A stretch of DNA of 64,000 nt from Noviherbaspirillum autotrophicum (lineage in GTDB: Bacteria; Pseudomonadota; Gammaproteobacteria; Burkholderiales; Burkholderiaceae_D), in the NCBI RefSeq assembly GCF_000818395.1, contig NZ_JWJG01000028.1:3685561-3749560 (forward strand). The letters are read 5' to 3'. The translations under genes and the position numbers were made by a program. Positions 49,506 through 58,284 of this stretch are shown here, in pieces; within the stretch, counting starts at the first letter, position 1, and every line of letters starts with the position of its first letter. Under the pieces are notes generated by a model. The model was not told where the DNA came from and did no database searches. It saw nothing but the letters and a program-made list of their open reading frames with translations.

Positions 49506-49901
49506 ATGACACGACAAATACATTTTCTTGCGCTGGCCGCTTCGGCATTGATTGCCGGTTGCTCACTGCTGCCCGCTGGCAGCGGGAATGCGGCGCGGAC
49601 AGAGCAGGCCGTGGCCTCCGATACAGAGCAGGAAAGGCATGCCAATGCCGTGACTGCAGCCGCTTATCGCATGATCGTCGAAGACAATGCCGGACGAGTG
49701 GAAGTGGAGAAGGTCGAATTCCGTTCTGGCGTTTCATCAACCACTGTGGAGCGGCTCGCAAGGCAGCATGATTGTGCCGGCAGCGCTGGCGCCGGGCTAC
49801 TTACCGTAAAGGGGCCGGTCGAGGTTTACCGCATGCAATGCGACAATGGGAAGGTATTCATGGCGCGATGCGAACTGCGCCAGTGCCGGCCCATGCATTG
49901 A
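49506..49901 (+). CDS. Small predicted lipoprotein of unknown function
   Basis: About 131 residues. A signal peptide ends in the lipobox LIAGC (Cys near residue 18), so it is probably a lipid-anchored envelope protein. The mature part has four further Cys (HDCAG, MQCDN, ARCELRQC), enough for two disulfides. I do not recognise the family. A GTG at 49503 sits six bases after GGAG and may be the true start (one residue more). The C-terminus is QCRPMH. Confidence 0.7.
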   Translation: MTRQIHFLALAASALIAGCSLLPAGSGNAARTEQAVASDTEQERHANAVTAAAYRMIVEDNAGRVEVEKVEFRSGVSSTTVERLARQHDCAGSAGAGLLTVKGPVEVYRMQCDNGKVFMARCELRQCRPMH

Positions 49902-49973
49902 GATGAAAAAAAGCCCCTTCCCGAACGGGCAAGGGGCAAACCATGAGACGATGATACTGATTTAATACAGGGT

Positions 49974-51011
49974 TTATTCGTCCTTTGCGACCTGCAGCAC
50001 CAGCTTGCCGAAGTTCTTACCTTCAAACAGCATCAAGAGCGCTTCCGGGAAGTTTTCCAATCCTTCGACGATATCCTCGCGCGTCTTGAACGTACCTTCC
50101 TGCATCCACTTGGCCATTTCGGCAATGCCGAGGTGGTAGCGATCCGCATAGTCGAATACCACGATGCCTTCCATGCGCGCGCGATTCACCAGCAGCGACA
50201 GGTAATTGGCCGGGCCTTTTACGGGCGAGGTGTTGTTGTACTGCGAGATGGCGCCGCAGATCACGATGCGCGCCTTCATTGCAAGGCGTGCCAGCACATC
50301 GTCCAGGATGTCGCCGCCGACGTTGTCGAAATAGACATCGACGCCGTTGGGGCAGTGCTTCTTCAAGCCTTCACGCACCGATTCATTCTTGTAGTCGATG
50401 CAGGCATCGAAACCGAGTTCGTTGACCACGAAATCGCACTTGTCCTTGCCGCCGGCGATGCCGACCACGCGGCAGCCCTTGTGTTTGGCGACTTGGCCGA
50501 CGGTCTGACCGACCGCGCCGGCCGCACCCGACACCACCACGGTCTCGCCCGCTTTCGGCTGGCCGACTTCGAGCAGGCCGAAGTAGGCGGTCATGCCGGG
50601 CATGCCGAGCGCATTCAGGTATTTCGGCAGCGGCGCGGCCTTTGGATCGATCTTGTAAAATGCTGCGCTCTTGTCGTCCGCCGGGCCGACCCAGTACTGC
50701 TGCACGCCAGTACTGCCGGACACATAGTCGCCAACCGCAAACCGGGGCGATTTCGATGCCACCACCTTGCCGATGCCTCCGGCGCGCATTACCTCATCGA
50801 TCGCGACCGGGCGGATATACGACTTCCCTTCATTCATCCAGCCCCGCATCGCCGGGTCGAGCGACAGGTACAGTGTCCTGACGACGATCTCGCCGTCGGT
50901 AATGTCGCGCACCGGTTCGGACGTCAATTTCCAGTCGCTGCGCTTGGGCATGCCGACCGGGCGGGCGGCTAGGTGGATCTGTTGGTTGCTCAGGGTTGTT
51001 GTGGTCATCAT
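49974..51011 (-). CDS. NADP-dependent MDR oxidoreductase (CurA/leukotriene B4 dehydrogenase-like)
   Basis: 345 residues, zinc-free medium-chain reductase. The N-terminal GroES-like domain is followed by a Rossmann fold with VVVSGAAGAVGQTVGQVAK (about residues 155-173) and a conserved DVYFDNVGGDILD stretch. Members reduce activated C=C bonds of enones or aldehydes. The start MMTTTTLSNQQ may begin at the first or second Met. Appears monocistronic. The 286 bp between it and the bactofilin gene shows no clear feature. Confidence 0.88.
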   Translation of the reverse strand: MMTTTTLSNQQIHLAARPVGMPKRSDWKLTSEPVRDITDGEIVVRTLYLSLDPAMRGWMNEGKSYIRPVAIDEVMRAGGIGKVVASKSPRFAVGDYVSGSTGVQQYWVGPADDKSAAFYKIDPKAAPLPKYLNALGMPGMTAYFGLLEVGQPKAGETVVVSGAAGAVGQTVGQVAKHKGCRVVGIAGGKDKCDFVVNELGFDACIDYKNESVREGLKKHCPNGVDVYFDNVGGDILDDVLARLAMKARIVICGAISQYNNTSPVKGPANYLSLLVNRARMEGIVVFDYADRYHLGIAEMAKWMQEGTFKTREDIVEGLENFPEALLMLFEGKNFGKLVLQVAKDE

Positions 51012-51297
51012 GTCTCCAGTGAGGTGTAGGGGCGCGATAAATATACACGAAATGGAACGGTCGTGCTTTTCTGGTAAAAAATGTAACGCAGGAAAAAATT
51101 TCGGAACTTTCCCTGCGGCATAAGGACCAAGCAGGGAGCCGCGACGTTGCTGCGACTCAAGAGGTGGGGAGATAGCTTCCTGCAGCGCAAACGCAAGTTG
51201 AGCGTTGCCTCGTTTTCGACAGGGAATGCCGCATGCGTCGTTTCCATGTCATCGCAAAAGTCACGTTCTACTACGCAATTCATTTTCAGGAGATCAC

Positions 51298-51834
51298 ATG
51301 CTTCGTTCCGAAACGCTTTTTGGCAAACGCGAATCCAACACGCCAAATTCCCCTCTCAACACCGCCAGCGGCATTGTCCCCGCCGGAACCGGCATGAACA
51401 AGACCATGGCATCGGTCACCAGCCCGCTCGGTTCCTCTGGCAGCGAGTCGTCGTCGATCTCTTCCAGCACCGCCGAAGGCGGCAGCAAGCTGATCGTCGG
51501 CCCCAACATCAAGCTCAAGGGTGTCGAAATCACCGACTGCGACACGCTGGTCGTGGAAGGCCGCGTCGAAGCGACCATCGATTCGCGCGTGATCCAGATT
51601 TCCGAGCGCGGGGCATTCAAGGGCTCTGCCGAAATCGATATCGCTGAAATCCATGGCGATTTCGATGGCGACCTGACCGTGCGTCAGAAGCTGGTCATTT
51701 ATTCGACCGGCAAGGTCTCCGGCAAGGTCCGTTACGGCAAGGTCGTGATCGAAGAGGGCGGCCAGCTGTCCGGCGACATCCAGGTCGGTACTGGTGCAGC
51801 TTCCAAAGGCTTGTCTGTTGCCAAGGTCGGCTAA
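51298..51834 (+). CDS. Bactofilin (polymer-forming cytoskeletal protein)
   Basis: About 178 residues. A Ser/Thr/Gly-rich disordered N-terminus (about 1-65) precedes the bactofilin (DUF583, CcmA-type) beta-helix: IVGPNIKLKGVEITDCDTLVVEGRVEATIDSR, repeated hydrophobic rungs with IHGDFDGDL and VSGKVRYGKVVIEEGGQLSGDI. Such proteins self-assemble into filaments for cell shape or envelope organisation. I chose the ATG at 51298 with CAGGAG ahead. No peptidoglycan peptidase gene is adjacent. Confidence 0.9.
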   Translation: MLRSETLFGKRESNTPNSPLNTASGIVPAGTGMNKTMASVTSPLGSSGSESSSISSSTAEGGSKLIVGPNIKLKGVEITDCDTLVVEGRVEATIDSRVIQISERGAFKGSAEIDIAEIHGDFDGDLTVRQKLVIYSTGKVSGKVRYGKVVIEEGGQLSGDIQVGTGAASKGLSVAKVG

Positions 51835-52027
51835 GTGCTGACGTTGTTGAAGAAAATGCGCTGCCATGCTTGGCGGCGTGCATAACATCGCATTTCCGCC
51901 GCGGCCGGCTGTCGAGACCGCGCATTCAGAATGGCCCGGACGCGCATTGCGCGATCCGGGTTTTTTGTTTCCAGTGAAGCCATGCGACAATAGCTGTCTT
52001 TGACTTGCGCTATTTCAATCGGTCACC

Positions 52028-52897
52028 ATGACGCACCCGGAATACATTCTCACCTTGTCCTGCCCTGATCATCGCGGCATTGTCCATCGCGTTTCGGGTT
52101 TTTTGGCGGAGCACGGCTGCAATATCATTGACTCTGCCCAGTTCGGCGATGCCCTGTCGCAGCTGTTTTTCATGCGCGTGCATTTTGCTGCAGAAGACCC
52201 GATGGTGAGCGATGCGACCTTGCGCGCCGATTTCGCGCAGGTGGCGGCCGAGCTGAAGATGGATGCGCAGTTGCATGATGCACACAAGAAGCCGCGCATG
52301 ATGCTGATGGTATCGAAGATCGGCCACTGCCTGAATGACTTGCTGTTCCGCTACAAGAGCGGTTTGCTGCCGGTCGAAATTCCGGCGATTGTGTCGAATC
52401 ACACTGACTTCTACCAGCTCTCCGCCAGTTACAACATCCCGTTCCATCATCTGCCGCTGGCTGCCGGCGCTTCGGCGGAAGCCAAGCGTGCGCAGGAAGA
52501 ACGGGTGATGGAAATCGTGCGGATGAATAATATCGATCTGGTGGTGCTGGCGCGCTACATGCAAATCCTGTCCCCGGAAATGTGTACGACGCTGAAAGGG
52601 CGGGCCATCAATATCCACCACTCGTTCCTGCCTAGCTTCAAGGGCGCCAAGCCGTATTACCAGGCGCACGAGCGCGGCGTAAAGCTGATCGGCGCGACCG
52701 CGCATTTCGTCACCGGCGACCTCGACGAAGGTCCGATCATCGAACAGGACGTGGAACGTGTCGACCATGCGATGGGGCCGGACACGCTGACGGCAATCGG
52801 GCGCGACGTCGAATGCGTCGTGCTGGCGCGCGCCGTGAAATGGTTTGTCGAACACCGCATTCTGCTGAACGGCCACAAGACAGTCGTATTCAAGTAG
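52028..52897 (+). CDS. purU: Formyltetrahydrofolate deformylase
   Basis: Hydrolyses 10-formyl-THF to formate and THF. 289 residues: an N-terminal ACT domain (about 1-85, LSCPDHRGIVHRVSGFLAEHG) and a C-terminal formyltransferase-fold domain with NHTDFY, the catalytic His in NIHHSFLPSFKGAKPY and the Asp in GDLDEGPII. Monocistronic in appearance. Confidence 0.95.
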   Translation: MTHPEYILTLSCPDHRGIVHRVSGFLAEHGCNIIDSAQFGDALSQLFFMRVHFAAEDPMVSDATLRADFAQVAAELKMDAQLHDAHKKPRMMLMVSKIGHCLNDLLFRYKSGLLPVEIPAIVSNHTDFYQLSASYNIPFHHLPLAAGASAEAKRAQEERVMEIVRMNNIDLVVLARYMQILSPEMCTTLKGRAINIHHSFLPSFKGAKPYYQAHERGVKLIGATAHFVTGDLDEGPIIEQDVERVDHAMGPDTLTAIGRDVECVVLARAVKWFVEHRILLNGHKTVVFK

Positions 52898-52961
52898 TGC
52901 CTCCCGTTTCGCCCGGTCTGCCAGGTTCCTACCCGGCGACCGGGGAGCCGCTAGCCGTCAA

Positions 52962-53606
52962 TCAGCTGGCATGCGCCAGACAGGCTGGTGCGCGCGCCCG
53001 CTGATTGGACGCGTAAATGCTGTCGCACCGGATCGCGCAGTTTGCCTGTACCGCCTCTATCCATTCAGCCGTCGTAGTCGCTGCCGCAAAGCGCGAATGG
53101 AATACCACGCTCATGACGCGATGGATTTCCTCGGCGCTGGCCTTGCCGGCCGCATTTTCATAAGGCACCGATCCGCTCGCATCGGTCAGAAATTCCACCT
53201 GCAACCCGGCATGTGCGGCGTGCATAATCGTCGAGGCATCGCAGTTGTGCGTCATGTAGCCGATCACGGTCAGGGTATTGATCTGGCGGTCATTCAGCCA
53301 TTGCGCGAGGTTGGTGTTGGTGAAGGCGCTCGGCAGGGATTTGCTGATGTAGTGATCGTGCCCGCGCTCCGCAACGACGGGATGCAGTTTCCATCCTTCA
53401 GAGCCCGTCGCAAACAATGGCGACGTTTCCGGAGCCGTCTGCTGCACGATGATAACGGGCACGCCGTTATCGTGCGCAGCATCCATTGCACGGCCAATGT
53501 TGGCAAGCGAGCTCTGGACTGGTGGATATTCGATCGGCAGGTTGCCGGTGACGTATTCGTTTTGAACGTCGATGACGAGCAATGCGCGCCGTGGTGTCGT
53601 ACTCAT
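52962..53606 (-). CDS. Isochorismatase-family cysteine hydrolase
   Basis: 214 residues. Catalytic triad candidates are Asp in LLVIDVQNEY (about residue 13), Lys in ISKSLPSAF (about 95) and Cys in YMTHNCDAST (about 125). The family includes nicotinamidases, biuret and other amide hydrolases. It is divergent from a GlxA-type regulator, a common pairing in proteobacteria, which probably controls it. Substrate unknown. Confidence 0.87.
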   Translation of the reverse strand: MSTTPRRALLVIDVQNEYVTGNLPIEYPPVQSSLANIGRAMDAAHDNGVPVIIVQQTAPETSPLFATGSEGWKLHPVVAERGHDHYISKSLPSAFTNTNLAQWLNDRQINTLTVIGYMTHNCDASTIMHAAHAGLQVEFLTDASGSVPYENAAGKASAEEIHRVMSVVFHSRFAAATTTAEWIEAVQANCAIRCDSIYASNQRARAPACLAHAS

Positions 53607-53705
53607 GTTGTTCTCCTTTCGTTGTTGCGGGCATCACACGCCCGGTGAACAGCATTGTCGGTTTTGCTCTGACGGGCAAAAAGTGGCCTGAAGGTCAACA
53701 GGCGA

Positions 53706-53711
53706 TATAAT
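53706..53711 (+). promoter_or_regulatory. -10 element of the GlxA-type regulator
   Basis: A perfect TATAAT lies six bases before the ATG at 53718, which places transcription initiation at or next to the start codon. No -35 or Shine-Dalgarno is clear. Confidence 0.45.
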
Positions 53712-53717
53712 CGGGCC

Positions 53718-54728
53718 ATGATGAAGCCTCGTACCGCACATGCCCGCCGAACCGCGCGCCCGAATCCCCAGGGGCTGGAGATTGCTGTCGTGGCCTTCGA
53801 CGGCATCAGCCCGTTTCACCTCTCGGTGCCGTGCCTGGTGTTCGGGGAAAACCGCCGTGATCTTGGTATCCCCGACTTCAAGGTATCGGTATGTGCGGCC
53901 GAGGACGGGCCGCTGCGCACTTCCGCCGGCTTCGAGATTTTCACATCAAACAGGCTGGAGGCGCTGCATGGCGCCGATATCGTGATCGTGCCTTCGTGGC
54001 ATGGCGATGGCACGCCGGCGCCGCCGTCCTTGCTCGACGCATTGCGCAGTGCGCATCAGAGAGGGGCGCGTATCGTCGGTTTGTGTCTTGGCGCCTTTGT
54101 GCTCGCCGAAGCGGCACTGCTGGACGGGAAGGCGGCGACGACGCACTGGAACTGGGCACAGGCGCTGGCGGACCGCTTTCCGCAGGTACGTGTCGACCGG
54201 GACGTGCTTTATGTCGACGAGGGGGATGTATTGACCTCGGCCGGCGTGGCCGCCGGGCTGGATTGCTGTCTGCACCTGCTGCGGCAATTGTGCGGTGTGG
54301 AAGCCGCCAGCCGGGTGGCGCGCCGCCTGGTGATCGCACCGCACCGGCAGGGCGGGCAGGCGCAGTTCATCGAGCAGCCGCTGCCGGCATCGCATGCCGA
54401 CGACCGCCTCGGCAAGGTGCTGTCCTGGGCGGCGCGTCATCTCGATCAGCCGCACAGTATCGATTCGCTGGCGCAGCGTGCCTCCATGAGCCGCCGCAGC
54501 TTCACGCGGCATTTTCGCCAGGCCACCGGGACGACGGTCTTGCAGTGGCTATTGAATCAGCGCCTGGCGCATGCGCAGCGCATGCTGGAAACGGGAAGCC
54601 GGCCGATCGAGTTCATTGCCCAGGAAGCCGGTTTTGGTTCGGCGCTGTCGCTGCGCCAGCACTTTCGGGCGGCATTCAATATCTCGCCGTCGCTGTACCG
54701 CAAGCAGTTTCGGTGCGAAACCGAGTGA
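53718..54728 (+). CDS. GlxA-family AraC-type regulator with DJ-1/PfpI domain
   Basis: 336 residues. The N-terminal DJ-1/PfpI-like domain (about 20-200) has the Cys elbow IVGLCLGAFVLAEAALLDG. The C-terminal AraC double helix-turn-helix (about 230-330) reads IDSLAQRASMSRRSFTRHFRQATG and PIEFIAQEAGFGSALSLRQHFRAAF. Likely regulates the divergent isochorismatase-family gene. The first two codons are both ATG. Confidence 0.9.
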   Translation: MMKPRTAHARRTARPNPQGLEIAVVAFDGISPFHLSVPCLVFGENRRDLGIPDFKVSVCAAEDGPLRTSAGFEIFTSNRLEALHGADIVIVPSWHGDGTPAPPSLLDALRSAHQRGARIVGLCLGAFVLAEAALLDGKAATTHWNWAQALADRFPQVRVDRDVLYVDEGDVLTSAGVAAGLDCCLHLLRQLCGVEAASRVARRLVIAPHRQGGQAQFIEQPLPASHADDRLGKVLSWAARHLDQPHSIDSLAQRASMSRRSFTRHFRQATGTTVLQWLLNQRLAHAQRMLETGSRPIEFIAQEAGFGSALSLRQHFRAAFNISPSLYRKQFRCETE

Positions 54729-54767
54729 CTCTTTTTCAAGGATTTTGGAGGCGGGCTGTGCGGCTTG

Positions 54768-55445
54768 TCATGCCAGCACGCGCTTGAGCCACGCGCCGAT
54801 GTCGTCGATCTCTTCCTCGCAGACCGAATGCGGCATCAGGTATTCATGCCATTCGACCTGGTGGCCGAGCGCCTTCAACATGTCGCGCGACTTCCTCGCC
54901 AGGTCGATCCGGACGATCGGGTCATCGATGCCATGCGCGAAGAAGATCGGCGTGTCGCGATTGGCGCTGTGGCGCTCGTCCGGGACGGTCGCATGTATCG
55001 GCAGGTAGCCCGACAGGCATAGCAGGCCAGCCAGTTTTTCCGGATGCCGCAGGCCGGTGTGCAGCGTCATTGCGCAGCCTTGGGAAAAGCCGGCGAGGAT
55101 GATGCGGCTGGCGGGAATGCCGCGCGACTTTTCCTGCGCGATCAGCTGCTCGACCAGCGCCTGCGACTTGCGCAGGCCCGGTTCGTCCTCGCGCTGGCTG
55201 AGATCGACGCCGAGGATGTCATACCACGCGCGCATCATGTAACCGGCGTTGATGGTGACCGGCATTACCGGCGCATGCGGGAAGACGAAGCGGATCGGCG
55301 GGCAGCCGGACAGATCGAGTTCGCGCACGATCGGCACGAAATCGTTGCCATCGGCGCCCAGGCCGTGCAGCCAGATGACGGCGACGGTCGGGTTGGGGGC
55401 GGTTTCGATCTCGATGGCTTCGAGCGGCAGGCTATTCTTCGTCAT
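54768..55445 (-). CDS. Carboxylesterase / lysophospholipase-like alpha/beta hydrolase
   Basis: 225 residues of the phospholipase/carboxylesterase (EstB, acyl-protein thioesterase-like) family. VIWLHGLGADGNDF near the N-terminus, the nucleophile Ser in LAGFSQGCAM (about residue 120), Asp in GIDDPIV and His in LMPHSVCEEE. No signal peptide, so cytoplasmic. It lies 38 bp after mogA on the same strand. Confidence 0.9.
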   Translation of the reverse strand: MTKNSLPLEAIEIETAPNPTVAVIWLHGLGADGNDFVPIVRELDLSGCPPIRFVFPHAPVMPVTINAGYMMRAWYDILGVDLSQREDEPGLRKSQALVEQLIAQEKSRGIPASRIILAGFSQGCAMTLHTGLRHPEKLAGLLCLSGYLPIHATVPDERHSANRDTPIFFAHGIDDPIVRIDLARKSRDMLKALGHQVEWHEYLMPHSVCEEEIDDIGAWLKRVLA

Positions 55446-55483
55446 GATGCGGATCGGGGCGGGGCGTTTGTTCGGTAATCAGG

Positions 55484-56101
55484 TTACTTTGGGCGCATTG
55501 CCGATTTCGGGCGGAAGGCCTTGCATACCGCGTCGTTGGTTTCGACATACGGCCCGCCGATCAGGTCGATGCAGTAGGGGACGGCCGCGAAGATGCCGGG
55601 AACGACTTGCTTGCCGTCGGCATCCTTCAATCCCTCCAGCGTCTCCCTGATCGATTTCGGCTGGCCGGGCAGATTCATGATCAGCGCGGCGTGACCGGCG
55701 GTTTCGCGGATCACCGCCACCTGGCGCGACAGGATCGCGGTTGGCACGAACTTCAGGCTGATCTGGCGCATCTGCTCGCCGAATCCCGGCATTTCCTTGG
55801 TGGCTATCGCCAGCGTCGCTTCCGGTGTGACGTCGCGCCGCGCCGGGCCGGTGCCGCCGGTAGTGAGAACGAGGTCGCAGCCGGCGTCGTCGACCAGCTC
55901 GATCAGCGTCCTTTCGATTTGCGCGCGTTCGTCCGGGATCAGGCGCGTTTCCATCTGCCAGGGGCTGGCCAATGCTGCGCCAAACCAGTCGCGCAGCGCT
56001 GGAATGCCCTGGTCTTCATACACGCCGGACGATGCTCGGTCCGAGATCGACACCAGGCCGATCAGCAACTCATCCGGATTATTCCTCTTCAGCTTCGTCA
56101 T
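55484..56101 (-). CDS. mogA: Molybdopterin adenylyltransferase
   Basis: Adenylylates molybdopterin before molybdate insertion. About 205 residues. The MoCF-type motif VLTTGGTGPARRDVTPEA (about residue 80) and PGFGEQMR are present. I prefer the ATG at 56101, since CAGG lies six bases ahead of it; one two codons upstream (56107) is possible. The 5' end overlaps the 3' end of darP. Confidence 0.92.
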   Translation of the reverse strand: MTKLKRNNPDELLIGLVSISDRASSGVYEDQGIPALRDWFGAALASPWQMETRLIPDERAQIERTLIELVDDAGCDLVLTTGGTGPARRDVTPEATLAIATKEMPGFGEQMRQISLKFVPTAILSRQVAVIRETAGHAALIMNLPGQPKSIRETLEGLKDADGKQVVPGIFAAVPYCIDLIGGPYVETNDAVCKAFRPKSAMRPK

Positions 56102-56666
56102 GATCATCCTGATCGGGGGAAGAAGACGGCGATTGCAAGGACTTCAGAATCTGGAAAATCTCGCGGTAGGCCTTGGGCGGCTTGTTCTCCGCCTGCTCCT
56201 TGCGGGCATTGCGGATCAGGGCGCGCAGCTGCTGGGCATCGGCTTCCGGGTGCTGCGCCAGCAGGGCGGTCAGCGCCTTGTCGTCGGCCAGCAGCTTTTC
56301 GCGCTGGCGTTCCAGCGCGTGCATGGCGGCGGTTTCCGACTTGGACGCGCCTTTCCAGCTATCGAGCACCTTCTGGATTGCGGCGACTTCGTCCTCTTCG
56401 AGGCTGCGCATCTTCTTGCCGACATACTGCATCTGGCGGCGCCGGCCTTCGTGGTCCTTGATCTTCTGGCATTCGAGGATGACCTCGCGCACGTCTTCCG
56501 GCATCGGCACGCGCATCACGCGGTCCTTCGGTTGCGACACCAGTTCTTCGCCGAGCTTTTGCAGGGCGGTCATTTCGCGCTTGAGCTGCGATTTGGAGGG
56601 GCGGTCGTATTGCTGTTCAAACTCGTCGGAACGAAAACCGACAGCACCGCGATTGGGATTCACCAT
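56079..56666 (-). CDS. darP: Ribosome-associated protein DarP/YjgA
   Basis: 195 residues of the YjgA (DUF615) family, a factor associated with late 50S ribosomal subunit assembly in E. coli. Highly charged and helical, with KSQLKREMTALQKLGEELV and RRRQMQYVGKKMR stretches and an acidic C-terminal tail. It is divergent from pmbA, the same neighbourhood seen in many proteobacteria. Confidence 0.93.
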   Translation of the reverse strand: MVNPNRGAVGFRSDEFEQQYDRPSKSQLKREMTALQKLGEELVSQPKDRVMRVPMPEDVREVILECQKIKDHEGRRRQMQYVGKKMRSLEEDEVAAIQKVLDSWKGASKSETAAMHALERQREKLLADDKALTALLAQHPEADAQQLRALIRNARKEQAENKPPKAYREIFQILKSLQSPSSSPDQDDHDEAEEE

Positions 56667-56751
56667 GATTCTATTTGAGCAAGGAGCAAAGCCATTCTGT
56701 AAACGACTGCTATGATAACTGTTTTAATCGACTTCCTAGAAAAACAAGCTC

Positions 56752-58116
56752 ATGAGCAATCCCGTATTTACCCATAGCCAAGCCCAGTTGCAGCAGCTCG
56801 CACAGGATGTGCTGCGTTTCGCCAAGGAAAAGGGAGCGTCTGATGCGTCGGTGGAGATCAGCGAAGGCAATGGCCTGTCGGTAACGGTGCGCAAGGGGCA
56901 GATCGAAACCATCGAGCAAAACAAGGACAAGGGCATCGGCGTGACCGTCTACTTGGGCGAAGGGCGCCACATCCGCCGCGGTAACGCCAGCACGTCCGAT
57001 TTTTCCCAGCAGTCGCTGAAGGACACGGTCGAGGCGGCATATGACATTGCGCGCTTTACTGCGGAAGACGACTGCGCCGGCCTGCCGGATGCCGAGACGC
57101 TGGAAATGCATCCGCTCGACCTCAAGTTGTGCTACCCGTGGCTTATTTCTACAGAGGAAGCGGTCGAGATCGCCAAGCGTTGCGAAGCGGCAGCCTTCGC
57201 CGTGGACAAGCGCATCACCAACAGCGAAGGCGCAAGCGTCTACGCGCAGCAGTCGCACTTTGTGTCGGCCAATTCGCGCGGCTTCATGGGCGGCTATCCG
57301 TATTCGCGCCACACGATTTCGGTGGCGCCGATTGCAGGCAGGGGCAGCAACATGCAGCGCGACGACTGGTACTCGTCCACGCGCGATCCGGCCAAGCTGG
57401 CCAAGCCGGAAGACGTCGGCCGCTATGCCGCCGAGCGCGCGCTGGCGCGCCTGAATGCCCGCAAACTCGATACGCGCAAGTGCCCGGTGCTGTTCGAGGC
57501 GCCGCTGGCGGCCGGCCTGCTCGGCGCTTTCGTGCAGGCGGTGTCGGGTGGCGCGCTGTACCGCAAGTCGAGCTTCCTGCTCGACTCGATCGGCAAGCAA
57601 GTTTTCCCGTCTCATATCCAGGTGCTGGAAGATCCGCACGTCATCGGCGCAGTCGGTTCTTCGCCGTTCGACGAGGAAGGCGTGAAGACCCGCCGGCGCG
57701 ATGTGGTGAAGGACGGCGTGGTGCAAGGATACTTCCTGTCCACCTATTCCGCGCGTAAGCTTGGCATGCAAACGACCGGCAACGCCGGCGGTTCGCACAA
57801 CCTGGCGCTCACTTCGCTGTTGACCACGCCGGAAGATGACTTCGCCGCGATGCTGAAAAAGCTCGGCACGGGCCTGCTGGTGACAGAGTTGATGGGGCAG
57901 GGCGTGAACTACGTGACCGGTGACTATTCGCGCGGCGCGTCGGGTTACTGGGTGGAGAATGGCGTGATCCAGTATCCGGTAGAAGAAATTACAATTGCCG
58001 GCAACATGAAGGATATGTTCCAGCAGATCGTTGCCGTCGGCGCCGACACGCTGATTCGCGGCACTAAGGAAGTCGGTTCCATCCTTATCGAAAGCATGAC
58101 AGTCGCCGGTAACTGA
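56752..58116 (+). CDS. pmbA: Metalloprotease-related protein PmbA (TldE)
   Basis: 454 residues of the TldD/PmbA family, the TldE-type partner that lacks the HExxH site. With TldD it processes modified peptides such as microcins and the CcdA antitoxin. Family regions include EGNGLSVTVRKGQIETIEQNKDKG at the N-terminus, and GNAGGSHNL and GYWVENGVIQYPVEEITIAGNMKDM at the C-terminus. TldD is not in the window. Confidence 0.94.
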   Translation: MSNPVFTHSQAQLQQLAQDVLRFAKEKGASDASVEISEGNGLSVTVRKGQIETIEQNKDKGIGVTVYLGEGRHIRRGNASTSDFSQQSLKDTVEAAYDIARFTAEDDCAGLPDAETLEMHPLDLKLCYPWLISTEEAVEIAKRCEAAAFAVDKRITNSEGASVYAQQSHFVSANSRGFMGGYPYSRHTISVAPIAGRGSNMQRDDWYSSTRDPAKLAKPEDVGRYAAERALARLNARKLDTRKCPVLFEAPLAAGLLGAFVQAVSGGALYRKSSFLLDSIGKQVFPSHIQVLEDPHVIGAVGSSPFDEEGVKTRRRDVVKDGVVQGYFLSTYSARKLGMQTTGNAGGSHNLALTSLLTTPEDDFAAMLKKLGTGLLVTELMGQGVNYVTGDYSRGASGYWVENGVIQYPVEEITIAGNMKDMFQQIVAVGADTLIRGTKEVGSILIESMTVAGN

Positions 58117-58126
58117 TGCCGGCCCG

Positions 58127-58222
58127 GCAGGGTGCGCAATGCACCCTGCCGCTCCATGCGTATTTCCCATCATGCGGCCGATGGCGCCGGAAAATGAAAC
58201 AGCCCGCAAACGTGCGGGCTGT
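58127..58222. terminator. Two inverted repeats between pmbA and dctA
   Basis: GCAGGGTGC/GCACCCTGC (58127-58149) and ACAGCCCGC/GCGGGCTGT (58199-58222) are perfect stems in the convergent gap. Neither has a long T-run; the second is followed on the minus strand by GTTTCATTTT, a weak tail suited to dctA. Confidence 0.55.
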
Positions 58223-58284
58223 AAGATCACGCAGTGAAGCAGCTATTGCCGTCACCGCGCAACGGCTGCTTTCGCCATCTGGCT

